A stretch of DNA of 64,000 nt from assembly GCF_000315055.1 (NCBI RefSeq), contig NZ_BAER01000023.1, forward strand, positions 116,971 through 180,970. The letters are read 5' to 3'. Every line of letters starts with the position of its first letter. Within the stretch, counting starts at the first letter, position 1. The DNA is from Paraglaciecola polaris LMG 21857. GTDB taxonomy: Bacteria; Pseudomonadota; Gammaproteobacteria; Enterobacterales; Alteromonadaceae. Positions 47,088 through 56,677 of the stretch are shown here, one piece after another. A program made the translations under genes and the position numbers. The notes under the pieces were generated by a model. The model worked only from the letters and a program-made list of their open reading frames with translations. It had not been told where the DNA came from and made no database searches.

Positions 47088-47603
47088 TTATTGTACGATT
47101 TTGCTCTGCTTATTTAATCCAAACGGAATAACGCCCGTACGCGACACGGGAATACTACCCCATAACCCTTTGCTGGTGAATATTTTGGCATTAACCTCAT
47201 AGGCCAGCTCATCCGGTTTGGCGTTCATAATGTCCAGCAATACCCGGCCTGAATTAAATAGGCTGGCACTGACATCAACATCAAACGTATTTTCGCTCAA
47301 TGGCTCAAGCACAAATTTTTTGTTGCTAACACCTGTAGCCACTTGGAGTCCGCGTAGGTTGAGTTTGAAATTCATGCCATCTACCGGGAAAGAGATATTA
47401 TTCGGGTTGGTCACTCGAAACGTCAGACGAAATCGCTGCTCTAGGCCTTGAGCCGGCAGCATACTCAAGTTGGTTAACTGTAACTCAGGTTTCTCAAAAT
47501 CAGGGTTAAGGGTGGCGCAAGATGACAGTAATAAAGTCATGAAAAGTAGAAAGACTAGATTCAATTTCGTTGAGGTCGAATGCGGTTCAGAGTAAAGCGG
47601 CAT
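47088..47603 (-). CDS. LEA type 2 (LEA14/WHy domain) lipoprotein
   Basis: 171 residues. A lipobox LLLSSC (about Cys29) predicts an outer-membrane or periplasmic lipoprotein. The mature region PELQLTNLSMLPAQGLEQRFRLTFRVTNPNNISFPVDGMNFKLNLRG is the beta-sandwich WHy/LEA14 domain, in which N-P-N and G-x-x-F/Y-x-L motifs are conserved. Related proteins are linked to desiccation or stress tolerance, but the bacterial role is not established. Confidence 0.85.
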   Translation of the reverse strand: MPLYSEPHSTSTKLNLVFLLFMTLLLSSCATLNPDFEKPELQLTNLSMLPAQGLEQRFRLTFRVTNPNNISFPVDGMNFKLNLRGLQVATGVSNKKFVLEPLSENTFDVDVSASLFNSGRVLLDIMNAKPDELAYEVNAKIFTSKGLWGSIPVSRTGVIPFGLNKQSKIVQ

Positions 47604-47873
47604 AATCTCAATATCCCTATTTTAGAATAAGCAACATCATCGCCGCAGCAGGCAGGGGAGTCAAATATAAGCGCAAGTTTGAATATGGGCCAAGGATAAG
47701 GTTGTCGTGAGTTTACATAGTGGATACTGATTTGCTTTGATTAAAATTAATCAAATTTTTAATGCAAGGAAAAAGAACAAAGATTGAGTATAAGGTGGAA
47801 TGACTTGAATTATGAGTGGGAATAAAACGACGAGTTTTTGTGTTCAATACTCGTTTACATAAAAAGAGAATTG
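47604..47873. other. Intergenic region
   Basis: Contains the promoter region of the LEA-like gene; nothing else recognised. Confidence 0.4.
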
Positions 47874-47926
47874 GTTTCACTCATAAAAGTGTATGAGTGA
47901 AACGATAGCGCAGCATCTAACTGCGC
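47874..47926 (-). terminator. Two consecutive hairpins downstream of the cold-shock gene
   Basis: Read on the minus strand, GCGCAG-N7-CTGCGC (47908-47926) is followed by a perfect 12-bp stem, GTTTCACTCATA with TATGAGTGAAAC (47874-47903). The first T-rich stretch comes later (CTCTTTTTATG), so they probably terminate or stabilise the short cold-shock transcript. Confidence 0.55.
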
Positions 47927-47939
47927 TGATTAACAAGGT

Positions 47940-48149
47940 CTAGATACAGACGATGTTTTCTGCTTGTGGGCCTTTTTGACCTTGAGTAACAGTAAACTCT
48001 ACACGTTGGCCTTCAGCCAAAGTTTTAAAACCTTCACTAACGATGGCACTGAAATGTGCGAAAACGTCAGGACCAGATTCTTGCTCGATAAAACCAAAGC
48101 CTTTATCTTCGTTAAACCATTTTACTGAACCAGTAGTTGTATTAGACAT
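47940..48149 (-). CDS. Cold-shock domain protein (CspA family)
   Basis: A 69-residue OB-fold RNA/ssDNA chaperone. The RNA-binding motifs are present: [14 protein letters not shown] (RNP1 at about 16-21) and DVFAHFSAI (RNP2, about 28-36), and it ends with [16 protein letters not shown] precedes the ATG. A long, AT-rich upstream region (48150 onward) may be the cold-sensitive 5' UTR typical of this family. Confidence 0.95.
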   Translation of the reverse strand: MSNTTTGSVKWFNEDKGFGFIEQESGPDVFAHFSAIVSEGFKTLAEGQRVEFTVTQGQKGPQAENIVCI

Positions 48150-49000
48150 AATAGATATCCTAGAAATAATTAAAAATGCGCCAAAAAATTGTGGCTATAA
48201 AGCATGTGAAGAAAATGATTATTTTACTGAGGATAACGCGAAGAATTACAAATAAACTAATATGACTAGAGTACTACTTAATAACTAACATCGTGGGATT
48301 CAAAAAATAAGCTTTCTCTCAAAGCTTGAGCGCACAATACTCCCAATTGATAGGGTAAGTCAAGAAATTAGATGAAATCACTATCGCCATATCTATAAGA
48401 AAACGCTTCGCGTGTTCACAGCCATGCTGGATATTGAATATGACAGGCCATCCATTGTCAGCAAGGTTGGTGCTATAAACGTATAAAAATACGTTTACTC
48501 ATCTGCTGGTTATTTGTGCCCTGAGTGGTGAAAACTCACTGGCGCTAAATTTATCCACTCTTGGCTAGTTTCTGGACATTAACCATGGAAATTAACTAAA
48601 GACCCAATACTTTTCATTGAAGAGCAAAAGGGGATCTTGTTAACACACTTTAAGTACAAAACCACATGGTAAAATTTGCGTTAGAGGTCATTTATTTTTA
48701 AAAAGCACAGCTGGTGACTAAATTTTTATTTGCGCATAGTTTGCTCGCACTTTGCTAAAAATGCCGTTTTAAAAAGTAACAGTGATACACCCCTATAATC
48801 CGCTTTTATAAAGGCGCTATAAAAAGACATATTTTAAAAAAATATCAATAATTTCAGTTTCTTGTAACGATTTAATTGGCCATTTACACTTCATTTACAT
48901 ATTATATTTGGACTGATTTATTTGAAATCTAACCTTCAATATTTGTGTCATGAAGCGTCAGTAAAACACGTCAGATTTCACTCAATTTTAAGGAACAATT
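48150..49000. other. Long divergent intergenic region (cold-shock leader and acyl-CoA dehydrogenase promoter)
   Basis: About 850 bases without a gene. The part nearest the cold-shock gene is probably its long 5' UTR; it includes the inverted repeat AAGCTTT-CTCTC-AAAGCTT (48309-48327). No coding frame or known RNA gene was recognised in the remainder. Confidence 0.45.
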
Positions 49001-50248
49001 ATGTCGACTGAAGATTTAAATGATTTACGTATGTCTGAGGACGTGCGTCCACTTTATCTCGCGGTAAAGAAACACATTGAAGAAAATGTTATTCCCATCC
49101 AAGAAGAATTTTATTCAATTGGTGAAAAGCTTGCTGATCGCTGGAGCTATTCTGACCGTCAAATGGAATTGCTTGAAGGCGCTAAAAGCAAAGCAAAAGA
49201 AGCGGGTCTGTGGAATTTCTTCTTGCCAGATGCTGAAACAGGACAGGGTTTGTCTAACTTAGACTACGCCTATATTGCCGTTGAACTTGGTAAAGCACCG
49301 TTGGCGTCTGAAACATTAAACTGTTCAGCACCTGACACAGGTAATATGGAAGTGTTAGAACGAGTAGGCACACCTGAGCAAAAGGCAAAATGGCTGGCCC
49401 CGCTATTACGAGGTGAAATACGTTCTTGTTTTGGCATGACAGAGCCTAATGTTGCTTCTTCTGACGCAAAAAACATTTCCACCTTGGCTGTTGAAGACGG
49501 TGACGACTGGGTGATAAATGGTGAGAAATATTATATTTCTGGTGCCGGTGACCCGCGTTGTAAAATCATGATCTGCATGGTTAAAAGTAGCCCAGATGCG
49601 CCAGCACACAAACAACAGTCACAAATACTCGTGCCATTAGACACACCAGGGGTAACGATTGTTGGCCCAATGCATGTATTTGGTCATGACCATGCGCCTC
49701 ACGGACATATGCACATTAAACTTGAAGACGTGCGAGTACCTAAAACCAATATGTTATTAGGTGAAGGCCGTGGCTTTGAAATTTCTCAAGTTCGTTTGGG
49801 CCCAGGTCGTATTCACCATTGCATGCGTTCAATTGGCCAAGCGGAAGAAGCATTGCAACTGGCGCTTGAACGTTCGACCTCAAGAGAAGCCTTTGGTAAA
49901 AAAATATATCAGCTTGGTAAGAACGTTGAAGTCATCTCGAAGATGCGTATCGACATTGAAGCCATGCGTATGATGGTACTGAAAGCGGCTAAAGCCATGG
50001 ATGTGCTGGGCAACCAAGAAGCACGTATTTGGATACACATGATCAAAGCGATGGTGCCAGAGCGGGTCTGCGAAATTATTGACCAGTCTATGCAAATGCA
50101 TGGTGCTACCGGTATTTCACAATGGTCACCACTTTCTGCTATGTATGCAGGCCAGCGTACCCTACGTTATGCGGATGGCCCAGATGAGGTTCATCATATG
50201 GTGGTGGGGCGAAATGAAGTACGTGAATATGAACGTAACAAAAGCTAA
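49001..50248 (+). CDS. Acyl-CoA dehydrogenase (ACAD10/11-like)
   Basis: A 415-residue FAD enzyme. The signature CFGMTEPNVASSDAKNI (about 143-159), the FAD-binding DDWVINGEKYYISGAGDP, the catalytic-region QMHGATGISQWSPL and the terminal RTLRYADGPDEVH are those of the ACAD10/ACAD11 subgroup, which in several organisms oxidises branched or long-chain substrates. TTTAAGGA precedes the ATG. Its 3' end runs into a short tandem repeat and is followed by a hairpin, so it is probably monocistronic. Confidence 0.92.
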   Translation: MSTEDLNDLRMSEDVRPLYLAVKKHIEENVIPIQEEFYSIGEKLADRWSYSDRQMELLEGAKSKAKEAGLWNFFLPDAETGQGLSNLDYAYIAVELGKAPLASETLNCSAPDTGNMEVLERVGTPEQKAKWLAPLLRGEIRSCFGMTEPNVASSDAKNISTLAVEDGDDWVINGEKYYISGAGDPRCKIMICMVKSSPDAPAHKQQSQILVPLDTPGVTIVGPMHVFGHDHAPHGHMHIKLEDVRVPKTNMLLGEGRGFEISQVRLGPGRIHHCMRSIGQAEEALQLALERSTSREAFGKKIYQLGKNVEVISKMRIDIEAMRMMVLKAAKAMDVLGNQEARIWIHMIKAMVPERVCEIIDQSMQMHGATGISQWSPLSAMYAGQRTLRYADGPDEVHHMVVGRNEVREYERNKS

Positions 50249-50275
50249 CTAAAGCTAACTAAAGCTAACTAAAGC
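50241..50275 (+). repeat. 10-bp tandem repeat spanning the stop codon
   Basis: Three perfect copies of AAAGCTAACT (50241-50270) plus a partial AAAGC. The first copy contains the last two sense codons and the TAA stop of the acyl-CoA dehydrogenase gene. Confidence 0.95.
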
Positions 50276-50298
50276 CTATTGCGTGAGTAACAAATTAA

Positions 50299-50324
50299 CA
50301 AGGGCCAGCATATCTGGCCTTTGT
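50299..50324 (+). terminator. Hairpin after the acyl-CoA dehydrogenase gene
   Basis: CAAGGGCCAG and CTGGCCTTTG pair with one G-T wobble, followed by TTGT. A moderate intrinsic terminator. Confidence 0.6.
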
Positions 50325-50360
50325 TGTATCTGATATCAGGTTTTGTCCGAGGAGAGAAAA

Positions 50361-50579
50361 ATGAGTAAATATAGTATTGCAAAACAATGTATAGCTGATG
50401 TTTTAGCTGCAGCGGACCAAGAAAAGGTTAACCACAGCGACGCACTAGAAGCACTGATCATCACTGCTGTTGCAGAAATGACAGAAAGTGCAGGCGCCCC
50501 TCGTACTGCCGAAATTATTGATTATGAACTGCGTAATATCTCAGGCGCACTGGATAAAGACTTTCTTAGAGCCCGATAG
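50361..50579 (+). CDS. Small conserved-looking cytoplasmic protein
   Basis: 72 residues starting at ATG 50361, chosen because GAGGAG lies seven bases upstream (a TTG at 50343 would lie ahead of that site). It is probably a helical bundle (SIAKQCIADVLAAADQEK, then SDALEALIITAVAEMTESAG and TAEIIDYELRNISG). Not recognised as a named family. Confidence 0.65.
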   Translation: MSKYSIAKQCIADVLAAADQEKVNHSDALEALIITAVAEMTESAGAPRTAEIIDYELRNISGALDKDFLRAR

Positions 50580-50726
50580 AAAAATTATCAGAAAATAAAC
50601 AGCTTCAGAGACGTAAAACCTAAGCCAAGCTTACTTTCATCCCCATTAGCGGAATTTCGCATCGGAGGCCTGTCGCTGCTTGTGCTTTTTTGGGAGGGTA
50701 CACAACTAATAGGTATGGTGCTGATT

Positions 50727-51230
50727 CTAATCACCTGTTAGAAAAAACGTAAGGTCGATTAGGTTGCTGATTTTGTTGTCGCGATGCAGCCAGTTGTCGT
50801 TAATGTGAGGCAAGCCGGATATCTCACTTGGCCTATGTGTTTCAATAAGCTGCGCACGCAGTAGGGCACGCTCTTTCTCATTGAGCAATAGTGATTGCAG
50901 TTTAGCTAACTCGCCCGTATCTAGCCAAATACCGCCACAGCCGGGACATTCATCAATCTCAACCGCATGAGACAAGCTATAAAAGCGACGGAGCATGACA
51001 GTGTCCGTACAGGTAGGGCAGTTAACTCTTTCGTCTAAGCCAAGACGTTCGCCATGAAATTTCTCAAGATGTGCAGCCAAGGTTGCTCCACGCCTTTCAG
51101 AAGGCTTTTCAAAGTGCTGAATAGTCGCGTTTTCGAAAAACACCCCAGCACAAGCCTCACTAACAAAAACCGGCACCTTACCAACATTCACCTTTTTCAA
51201 AGGCGAATGAGTTCGAGGACAAAGCATCAT
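50727..51230 (-). CDS. zf-TFIIB-type zinc-ribbon protein
   Basis: 167 residues. The core CPTCTDTVMLRRF...DECPGCGGIWLDTGELAKL (Cys71, Cys74, Cys95, Cys98) is the zf-TFIIB-like domain found in many small bacterial proteins. A partial degenerate copy sits at the N-terminus (LCPRTHSPLKKV...ACAGVFFE). The C-terminal region is unassigned. Function unknown. Confidence 0.85.
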   Translation of the reverse strand: MMLCPRTHSPLKKVNVGKVPVFVSEACAGVFFENATIQHFEKPSERRGATLAAHLEKFHGERLGLDERVNCPTCTDTVMLRRFYSLSHAVEIDECPGCGGIWLDTGELAKLQSLLLNEKERALLRAQLIETHRPSEISGLPHINDNWLHRDNKISNLIDLTFFLTGD

Positions 51231-51510
51231 ATTCCAACATCCCTATTCCCGCAGAAAACACAATAATCTCGACAACATCCTCCATAGTCAATTTGTTCTT
51301 TTAAACAGTGATTAAGTGGGCTAATAAATGGCTAAATAAAAATGACTTACAATGAGTATCTCGCTAATTTTTCTCGCAAAAAAACAAAGGAAACAACTAG
51401 GCTGCAAAGCCTAGAACCAGATCAAAGTCGTTTCAGCTACCAAAGGTCAGCAACCCTTACTCATCGATTCACCGTCCCGTATTCGCCTATTTTACCTAAG
51501 TCACTTTTAT
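51231..51510. other. Intergenic region
   Basis: Contains the promoter region of the zinc-ribbon gene. No other feature recognised apart from the terminator at its right end. Confidence 0.4.
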
Positions 51511-51542
51511 AAAAAATCCGGCTAATTTAGCCGGACTTTTTT
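51511..51542. terminator. Terminator of fabY, bidirectional form
   Basis: TCCGGCT-N5-AGCCGGA with an A6 tract to the left and a T6 tract to the right. In the minus direction it ends fabY. Confidence 0.85.
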
Positions 51543-51569
51543 CTGTGTTTTTCTATTTTTCTACTTGTT

Positions 51570-53486
51570 CTAAATCATATCTTCAAAAGGGTTTTTCATT
51601 CGTAAGTCGATAGGATTGGCAAATCCGGAAATACGGATTTCTTGGTCGGTCATTTGAATCTCATCCTCTTGAATAAGATCCTGGCCAAAATGATAAATAG
51701 TATCAAAGTTGCCTTGACTGGCTGATAGATCATAGGCCTTGGCTTTTTCACGTACTTGTTCACGGCGAGACTCATAAGCCGCAATATCTTCAGTGCTGTA
51801 TCGCTTAGCGAGCATGGTATTGACAACGTGAGGCGATAATAACGTCGCCGTTGCATTGTTACCGCCAAATCCTTTGGAGTTTAGAAAGGCAACATCAAGA
51901 TTCCCAGGACCTTTATCAATATCGGTTATTGAAATATTTAAGCGTTCATCAAATACATCATCTGCTACTTTATCGATGGTTTTAATACCCGGAATAAATC
52001 CATGCTTAAACACGCCCAGACTCACCACTAACTGTTCGGCACTCGCCGGCGACAACGGATGACCCACATACGCTTTTGGCGCAGTGACGGGCCAGTTTTG
52101 AATATCAAAGATCTGTGCTACATCATGAAAAATACGTGATTCTGTGGTGCGGTTGGCAGGTGTACTTGAACCATGGGCTTGAATAAACGAACGCTCACGA
52201 ACAGACTCGTCACCCACAATCGCGCGAGCCGCAGATACGGCTTTAGCCATGGTGATGTAGTTACCTGGGCCGGGTGCTGATATGGATTTTTTGTAACCGT
52301 CAGCATTAATAAATACATCGCTCACTGCGCCATGAATATCCGCCCCTAGCTCTAACGCCAATGCATCGTCCATTAACACCACGTATTGGGTCGATTCTGC
52401 GATGGTAAAACCACAATTTTCACCAAAAGGACGACTGGCGCGGCGGTGGTCAACGGTTTCAGATTTGTCTAAACGTTTTAAATTGTCTTCGCTGGCAAGT
52501 GCGCCCATGGTGGCATAACCATCAATTATTTCTGGCAATATTGGGGCTTCGGCATTGCCAACGACGGCCACACGGCGCTTGCCATTTTTTATATCTTCAA
52601 CGGCAGCACTGAGGTTATAAAGGAAGCTGGCACAGGCGCCAACAATTGCACTCGTATGACCTACGTTACCTAGCACATAAGCATTCACAAAGTCAGCAGG
52701 CATAGTGTTTAAGCCTAACGGGCACTGCTTAGTACTGACTCGGCCGCCCTTTAAGCGTGATTGCAACATGCCCCCAAAGCCGTTTTCATCCAGCTGTGAC
52801 ATGGCATTACTGGCGTATACGCCTATTTCGTCTGGTTTGACCGCATTAACTATGGTTTTCCATTCCATGCCTAATGAACGAATGGCATCTGATGCGCCCA
52901 TAATCGCCATTTGTAAGGCGCGAGGATGAAAGCGAGCATTGTAGTGATCTTCGGGATTAAATCCGCTGGGTAATTGTCCTGCTACTTTTACTGGGCATTC
53001 ACGATAACTGTCTATTTTGAAATCGACTTCGCCGATAATTTCAACTTTCACTCGGTCCTTATCAACATCAGTTAACTGCCAATTTGTCGGTATTGGATCA
53101 GGTAATTGTTTACGGGGCAATTCAAAACAAATGCCTGTTTTGTCTGTTGATTGCATAGTGATGTTTTTGTGCCAATGCACGGCATTAACATCGAAGTGGC
53201 TTTTTTCGATAGTGCGAATGAGGGTCGAATTTAAAATTTGCTCTGAAAAACGTTCAACCACTTCTTCTGGTGTTAAGGTTTGTTGATTATTTTCCATCGC
53301 GTTATCAATAAAGAGACCGTTTTCGCAACGCACCAACTTCATCATTGTGGCCAAACCAAGCAGGGTTTCTTCTTGTTCACTCGCAGGTAAACTTTCTATC
53401 ACCATTCGTTTGTAAGCATGATGAAATGAACTGCGACCTGCGGCATTAAAACCGCCAAATCCAACGATGACCGGTAATGAAGACAT
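51570..53486 (-). CDS. fabY: Beta-ketoacyl-ACP synthase FabY
   Basis: A 638-residue condensing enzyme of the FabY type known from Pseudomonas, which starts fatty-acid synthesis from acetyl-CoA and malonyl-ACP. The N-terminus (PVIVGFGGFNAAGRSSFHHAYKRMVIES) is distinctive. The thiolase-fold catalytic triad is present: Cys285 (VGACASF), His438 (QAHGSSTP) and His476 (VGHPLSPASAEQ), plus the glycine-rich FLNSKGFGGNNAT near the C-terminus. It stands alone with a terminator downstream. Confidence 0.92.
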   Translation of the reverse strand: MSSLPVIVGFGGFNAAGRSSFHHAYKRMVIESLPASEQEETLLGLATMMKLVRCENGLFIDNAMENNQQTLTPEEVVERFSEQILNSTLIRTIEKSHFDVNAVHWHKNITMQSTDKTGICFELPRKQLPDPIPTNWQLTDVDKDRVKVEIIGEVDFKIDSYRECPVKVAGQLPSGFNPEDHYNARFHPRALQMAIMGASDAIRSLGMEWKTIVNAVKPDEIGVYASNAMSQLDENGFGGMLQSRLKGGRVSTKQCPLGLNTMPADFVNAYVLGNVGHTSAIVGACASFLYNLSAAVEDIKNGKRRVAVVGNAEAPILPEIIDGYATMGALASEDNLKRLDKSETVDHRRASRPFGENCGFTIAESTQYVVLMDDALALELGADIHGAVSDVFINADGYKKSISAPGPGNYITMAKAVSAARAIVGDESVRERSFIQAHGSSTPANRTTESRIFHDVAQIFDIQNWPVTAPKAYVGHPLSPASAEQLVVSLGVFKHGFIPGIKTIDKVADDVFDERLNISITDIDKGPGNLDVAFLNSKGFGGNNATATLLSPHVVNTMLAKRYSTEDIAAYESRREQVREKAKAYDLSASQGNFDTIYHFGQDLIQEDEIQMTDQEIRISGFANPIDLRMKNPFEDMI

Positions 53487-53630
53487 ATTTAAGATACCAA
53501 ATGTTTGAGTACCCGCAGTCTACTGCCTAGATTTGTGTTCTGGCAGGGTTATACTGGCCATAAAGCGTGGTGTTTTAGCCATAAGTTCGTTATCTTTGCC
53601 TAATATCTCCCAAATTGACTAAGCCAACTT

Positions 53631-54620
53631 GTGCATAAAATTACCTTTTTACTTTGCAATAATATGCTGGCCACTAGCGCGACTTTGCCTTTTGAAATGT
53701 TGCGTGCCGCCGAAAGTGCTGCTCGTGCAAAAGAAGGCAGCCAAGTTGAACCCGTGCTTATTCAAACCACATCGATAGATAAACTGCCAATTAAAACCAG
53801 TATTGGTTTTTCATTGTTACCCGATACCAAACTCGAAGACGTGGGTGACAGCGATATTATTTATTTACCTGCTCTGTGGCGAAACCCTAGGCCAATTGTA
53901 AAAAAACACCCCGAAATTTTAGCGTGGTTACGTAAAGCTTATGAAAATGGCGCCATGCTCTCGGCAGTAGGCACAGGCTGTTGTTTTTTAGCCGAAGCAG
54001 GATTGCTCAATGATAAACCTGCCACCACTCACTGGCATTATTTTGATCAGTTTCAGCGAGACTACCCAAGAGTCAAATTAAAGCGTCAATACTTCATTAC
54101 CCAAGCTAGCAATCTGTACTGCTCGGCGAGCGTGAATGCGATGGCCGATCTCACCGTGCATTTTGTTAAACGACTGTATGGCGAAGCGATAGCCAGCGTT
54201 GTTGAGCGAAATTTTTCCCATGAAATTCGCCGCCCCTATGAAAACACCAGTTATTTTGAAGGCAGCACAAAACAGCACCCCGATGAGGAAATAGTCCAAG
54301 CGCAAATTTGGTTGCAAGACAATTATAACCGGCAGATTAACCTGAGCGAGGTCGCGGGGCGTTTTGAAATGAGCGTACGCACATTTAACCGCCGTTTTAA
54401 AAATGCCACTGGCCAAACACCGCTAGGGTATTTACAAAAAGTCCGTATTGAAATCGCCAAAGACTTATTACAAACAAGTAATCTAACCGTAAGTGAAGTA
54501 GCAGATAAAATTGGCTATCAAGATGTGGGGTATTTCACCTCTTTGTTTGTGAAGTTACTGGCCACCTCACCTCGAGAATACAGAACAACTGTGCGTGCTA
54601 AGTTATTTACTGCTGATTGA
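53631..54620 (+). CDS. GlxA-type AraC-family transcriptional regulator
   Basis: 329 residues starting at GTG 53631. The N-terminal half is a class I amidotransferase/DJ-1-like sensor domain (ITFLLCNNMLATSATLPFEML, then DIIYLPALWRNPRP and SAVGTGCCFLAEAGLLNDKPATTHW). The C-terminal third has two AraC helix-turn-helix units (INLSEVAGRFEMSVRTFNRRF and LTVSEVADKIGYQDVGYFTSLF). Such regulators commonly sense quaternary amines or amino-acid derivatives; the ligand here is unknown. It is followed by an M24 peptidase gene after an intergenic repeat, which may be its target. Confidence 0.9.
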   Translation: MHKITFLLCNNMLATSATLPFEMLRAAESAARAKEGSQVEPVLIQTTSIDKLPIKTSIGFSLLPDTKLEDVGDSDIIYLPALWRNPRPIVKKHPEILAWLRKAYENGAMLSAVGTGCCFLAEAGLLNDKPATTHWHYFDQFQRDYPRVKLKRQYFITQASNLYCSASVNAMADLTVHFVKRLYGEAIASVVERNFSHEIRRPYENTSYFEGSTKQHPDEEIVQAQIWLQDNYNRQINLSEVAGRFEMSVRTFNRRFKNATGQTPLGYLQKVRIEIAKDLLQTSNLTVSEVADKIGYQDVGYFTSLFVKLLATSPREYRTTVRAKLFTAD

Positions 54621-54703
54621 AAACAGCTATGTTTTAGACACTTTTTAAAACCGCATACTTTGATAAGCGAAGGGCAGAAGGTGCGCACAGTTCGCGGAGC
54701 GAA

Positions 54704-54753
54704 TGCCCCGCACACGCAGCGTGTAAAGTGGCCGCAGGCCATAAGTGAACGAG
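54704..54753. repeat. Intergenic modular palindromic repeat, family 1, copy A
   Basis: A chain of short palindromes joined by TAAAGTG/TAAGTG: ACACGC-A-GCGTGT (54712-54724) and TGGCC-GCA-GGCCA (54729-54741), preceded by TTCGC-GGA-GCGAA (54691-54703). It matches copy C at 59546-59604 at about 44 of 50 positions. Confidence 0.75.
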
Positions 54754-54876
54754 TTAAAATAATATGTAATTGACATCGGCGCAGTGTTGCCAATGTCAGT
54801 GATATCATAGCTTTATTAAACATTTTATAGGTTGCTTAACTTTGTTCTTAATCGGCATCCAAAAATAGGAGAAAAA

Positions 54877-56136
54877 ATGACGACTCTTGATAATGACACT
54901 ATTACAGGCACCGGCACAGGAATTGGCACGCAAACACCTGAGCAAGCATTAGCCACATTGAGCGATATGACTCAATACCTTGTGCCTATTCAGCCAGCAG
55001 AACACTTAAAGCGTATGGCTATAGCCCAAGGGTATATGCAAGCCCATAATATCGCCGCTATTTATCTAAATGCAGGTACCAACCTTACGTATTTTACCGG
55101 TATGAAATGGTATGCCAGTGAGCGCATGGTAGGGGCAATTTTGCCCGCAAAAGGCGCTGTGCAATATATCGCGCCTTACTTTGAAATTGGCAGTCTAAAT
55201 GGGTTTAAAGTCATAGATGGGCCAATACACGGCTGGCAAGAGCATGAAAATCCATATGGCTTATTTGTTGACGTCTTAAGACAACTAAACATAGCCGATA
55301 CCGCCACTATTGGTATAGACGAAAGCGCGCAGTTTTTTATATTCGACGGTATCAATAAAGCCCAAGCTGGCTTAACCCTCATCAACGCACAAGAGGTTAC
55401 TGCCCATTGTAGAATGCATAAGTCCGCTAGCGAGCTAGCGTTAATGCAAGGGGCCATGAATATGACACTGGCCGTGCATCAAGCAACTGCAAGTATGTTG
55501 CACCCAGGAATCAGTACCACAGAAGTTGAAGCTTTCATTGAACAAGCACATCAAAAGGTTGGTGCGCCGGGCAATTATTTTTGTATTGTGCTTTTTGGGG
55601 TCGCGACTTCATTCCCACATGGTGTTAAAGATCCGCAAATTCTCAAGGAAGGGGATGTCGTGTTAATCGACACCGGCTGCAAAGTACACGACTATATATC
55701 TGACATTACCCGAACGTATGTATTTGGTGAGCCAACGAGTCGGCAACGACAGTTTTGGGGCGATGAAAAAGCCGCACAACTTGCCGCCTTTAACGCCGCC
55801 CAAATCGATGTGCCATGCGAAGACGTCGATGCAGCGGCTCGGCAATACTTAGCCTCACAAGGTTTAGGCCCAGAATATCAAACACCTGGTTGCCCACATC
55901 GTACCGGCCATGGCATTGGTTTAGATATTCACGAGTGGCCTTATTTGGTTGGCGGCAACAAAACCCCACTCGCCAAAGGCATGTGTTTTAGTAATGAACC
56001 TATGCTGGTCATACCCGATGAATTCGGTATTCGATTAGAGGATCATTTTTATATGACCGATGAAGGTCCGCGTTGGTTTACACAACCAAGCGAAAGTATT
56101 GATAACCCATTTGGTTTGCACGAAGCTACCTCGTAA
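54877..56136 (+). CDS. M24 family metallopeptidase (Xaa-Pro aminopeptidase/creatinase-like)
   Basis: A 419-residue pita-bread metallohydrolase. ATG 54877 is chosen because TAGGAG is six bases upstream; the frame extends to a TTG at 54832. The five metal ligands are all present: Asp265 (LIDTG), Asp276 (ISDITRTY), His345 (RTGHGIGLD), Glu374 (SNEPML) and Glu388 (RLEDHF). The N-terminal creatinase-type domain is present (about 35-185). Members cleave Xaa-Pro peptides, creatine or ectoine-like amidines; specificity is not evident. The GlxA-type regulator upstream suggests a small nitrogenous substrate. Confidence 0.88.
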   Translation: MTTLDNDTITGTGTGIGTQTPEQALATLSDMTQYLVPIQPAEHLKRMAIAQGYMQAHNIAAIYLNAGTNLTYFTGMKWYASERMVGAILPAKGAVQYIAPYFEIGSLNGFKVIDGPIHGWQEHENPYGLFVDVLRQLNIADTATIGIDESAQFFIFDGINKAQAGLTLINAQEVTAHCRMHKSASELALMQGAMNMTLAVHQATASMLHPGISTTEVEAFIEQAHQKVGAPGNYFCIVLFGVATSFPHGVKDPQILKEGDVVLIDTGCKVHDYISDITRTYVFGEPTSRQRQFWGDEKAAQLAAFNAAQIDVPCEDVDAAARQYLASQGLGPEYQTPGCPHRTGHGIGLDIHEWPYLVGGNKTPLAKGMCFSNEPMLVIPDEFGIRLEDHFYMTDEGPRWFTQPSESIDNPFGLHEATS

Positions 56137-56182
56137 TAAATCACGTGTGCATAATCAGGGTGTATTAGTCGCGTAAGGCATA

Positions 56183-56222
56183 GTGTGCGAAGCACATGCT
56201 TTGGCGACGAAATCGCTGCTTT
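56183..56222. repeat. Intergenic repeat family 2, copy 1
   Basis: Contains GCGAAGC, ATGCTTTGGCGA and a GCGA-N5-TCGC hairpin followed by TGCTT. It aligns without gaps to 58884-58922; at the hairpin the second copy keeps pairing with a changed loop-closing base pair. Confidence 0.65.
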
Positions 56223-56367
56223 CCCTCGTTAACAAACTTCAGGAGAAGAAGTTATCAGGGGCGCTTCTTTCTGGTGACTCTTTTTTTCTTAGTTGTTGAA
56301 GAAAGAGTTACTTGAGCCCGCGCGGCGACCGCCAGGGACTGGGTTTGAAAATACGTCATGGATGACA

Positions 56368-56454
56368 TGGGCGCAGCCCATAAGTGGCCGAAGGCCATCA
56401 ATAAGCACAGCGCATAGTGTGCACTAAGTGTATAAAGTTCGCGAAGCGCATAAA
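56368..56454. repeat. Intergenic modular palindromic repeat, family 1, copy B (rearranged)
   Basis: Modules TGGGC-GCA-GCCCA, TGGCC-GAA-GGCCA, GCACAGCGCATAGTGTGC and TTCGCGAAGCGCATAAA in succession, sharing modules and joints with copies A and C but in a different order. Confidence 0.6.
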
Positions 56455-56586
56455 AAAGCAAATAAAAACCCTAATGTCTCGATAGTGCGCACACTAATCA
56501 TGAATATTCCTCATGTATCAATGAGTTTATATCAATTTTATTCATCTAATTTTCCGCGTATAAATCACATTCAGCTCCTAGCTTAA

Positions 56587-56598
56587 GGTCTTAAGACC
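56587..56598. promoter_or_regulatory. 12-bp perfect palindrome upstream of mesX (candidate operator)
   Basis: GGTCTTAAGACC is its own reverse complement, 79 bases before the mesX start, within an intergenic stretch of about 540 bases that otherwise holds repeats. It does not resemble the MetJ box. Confidence 0.35.
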
Positions 56599-56677
56599 AT
56601 TGGTTCTTGTTTAGGCCACATAAAAAGAGCAAAGAATAGATTTAGGTTTTTATACAGAAATTGGATATCAGAAGGTC

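Noticed and set aside
56255..56461. 68-codon minus-strand frame with a Lys/Arg-rich C-terminus
   Set aside because: Its first half is made of palindromic repeat modules and there is no signal of selection; treated as repeat-derived.
56587..56598. MetJ operator before mesX
   Set aside because: The palindrome GGTCTTAAGACC does not match tandem AGACGTCT-type MetJ boxes.
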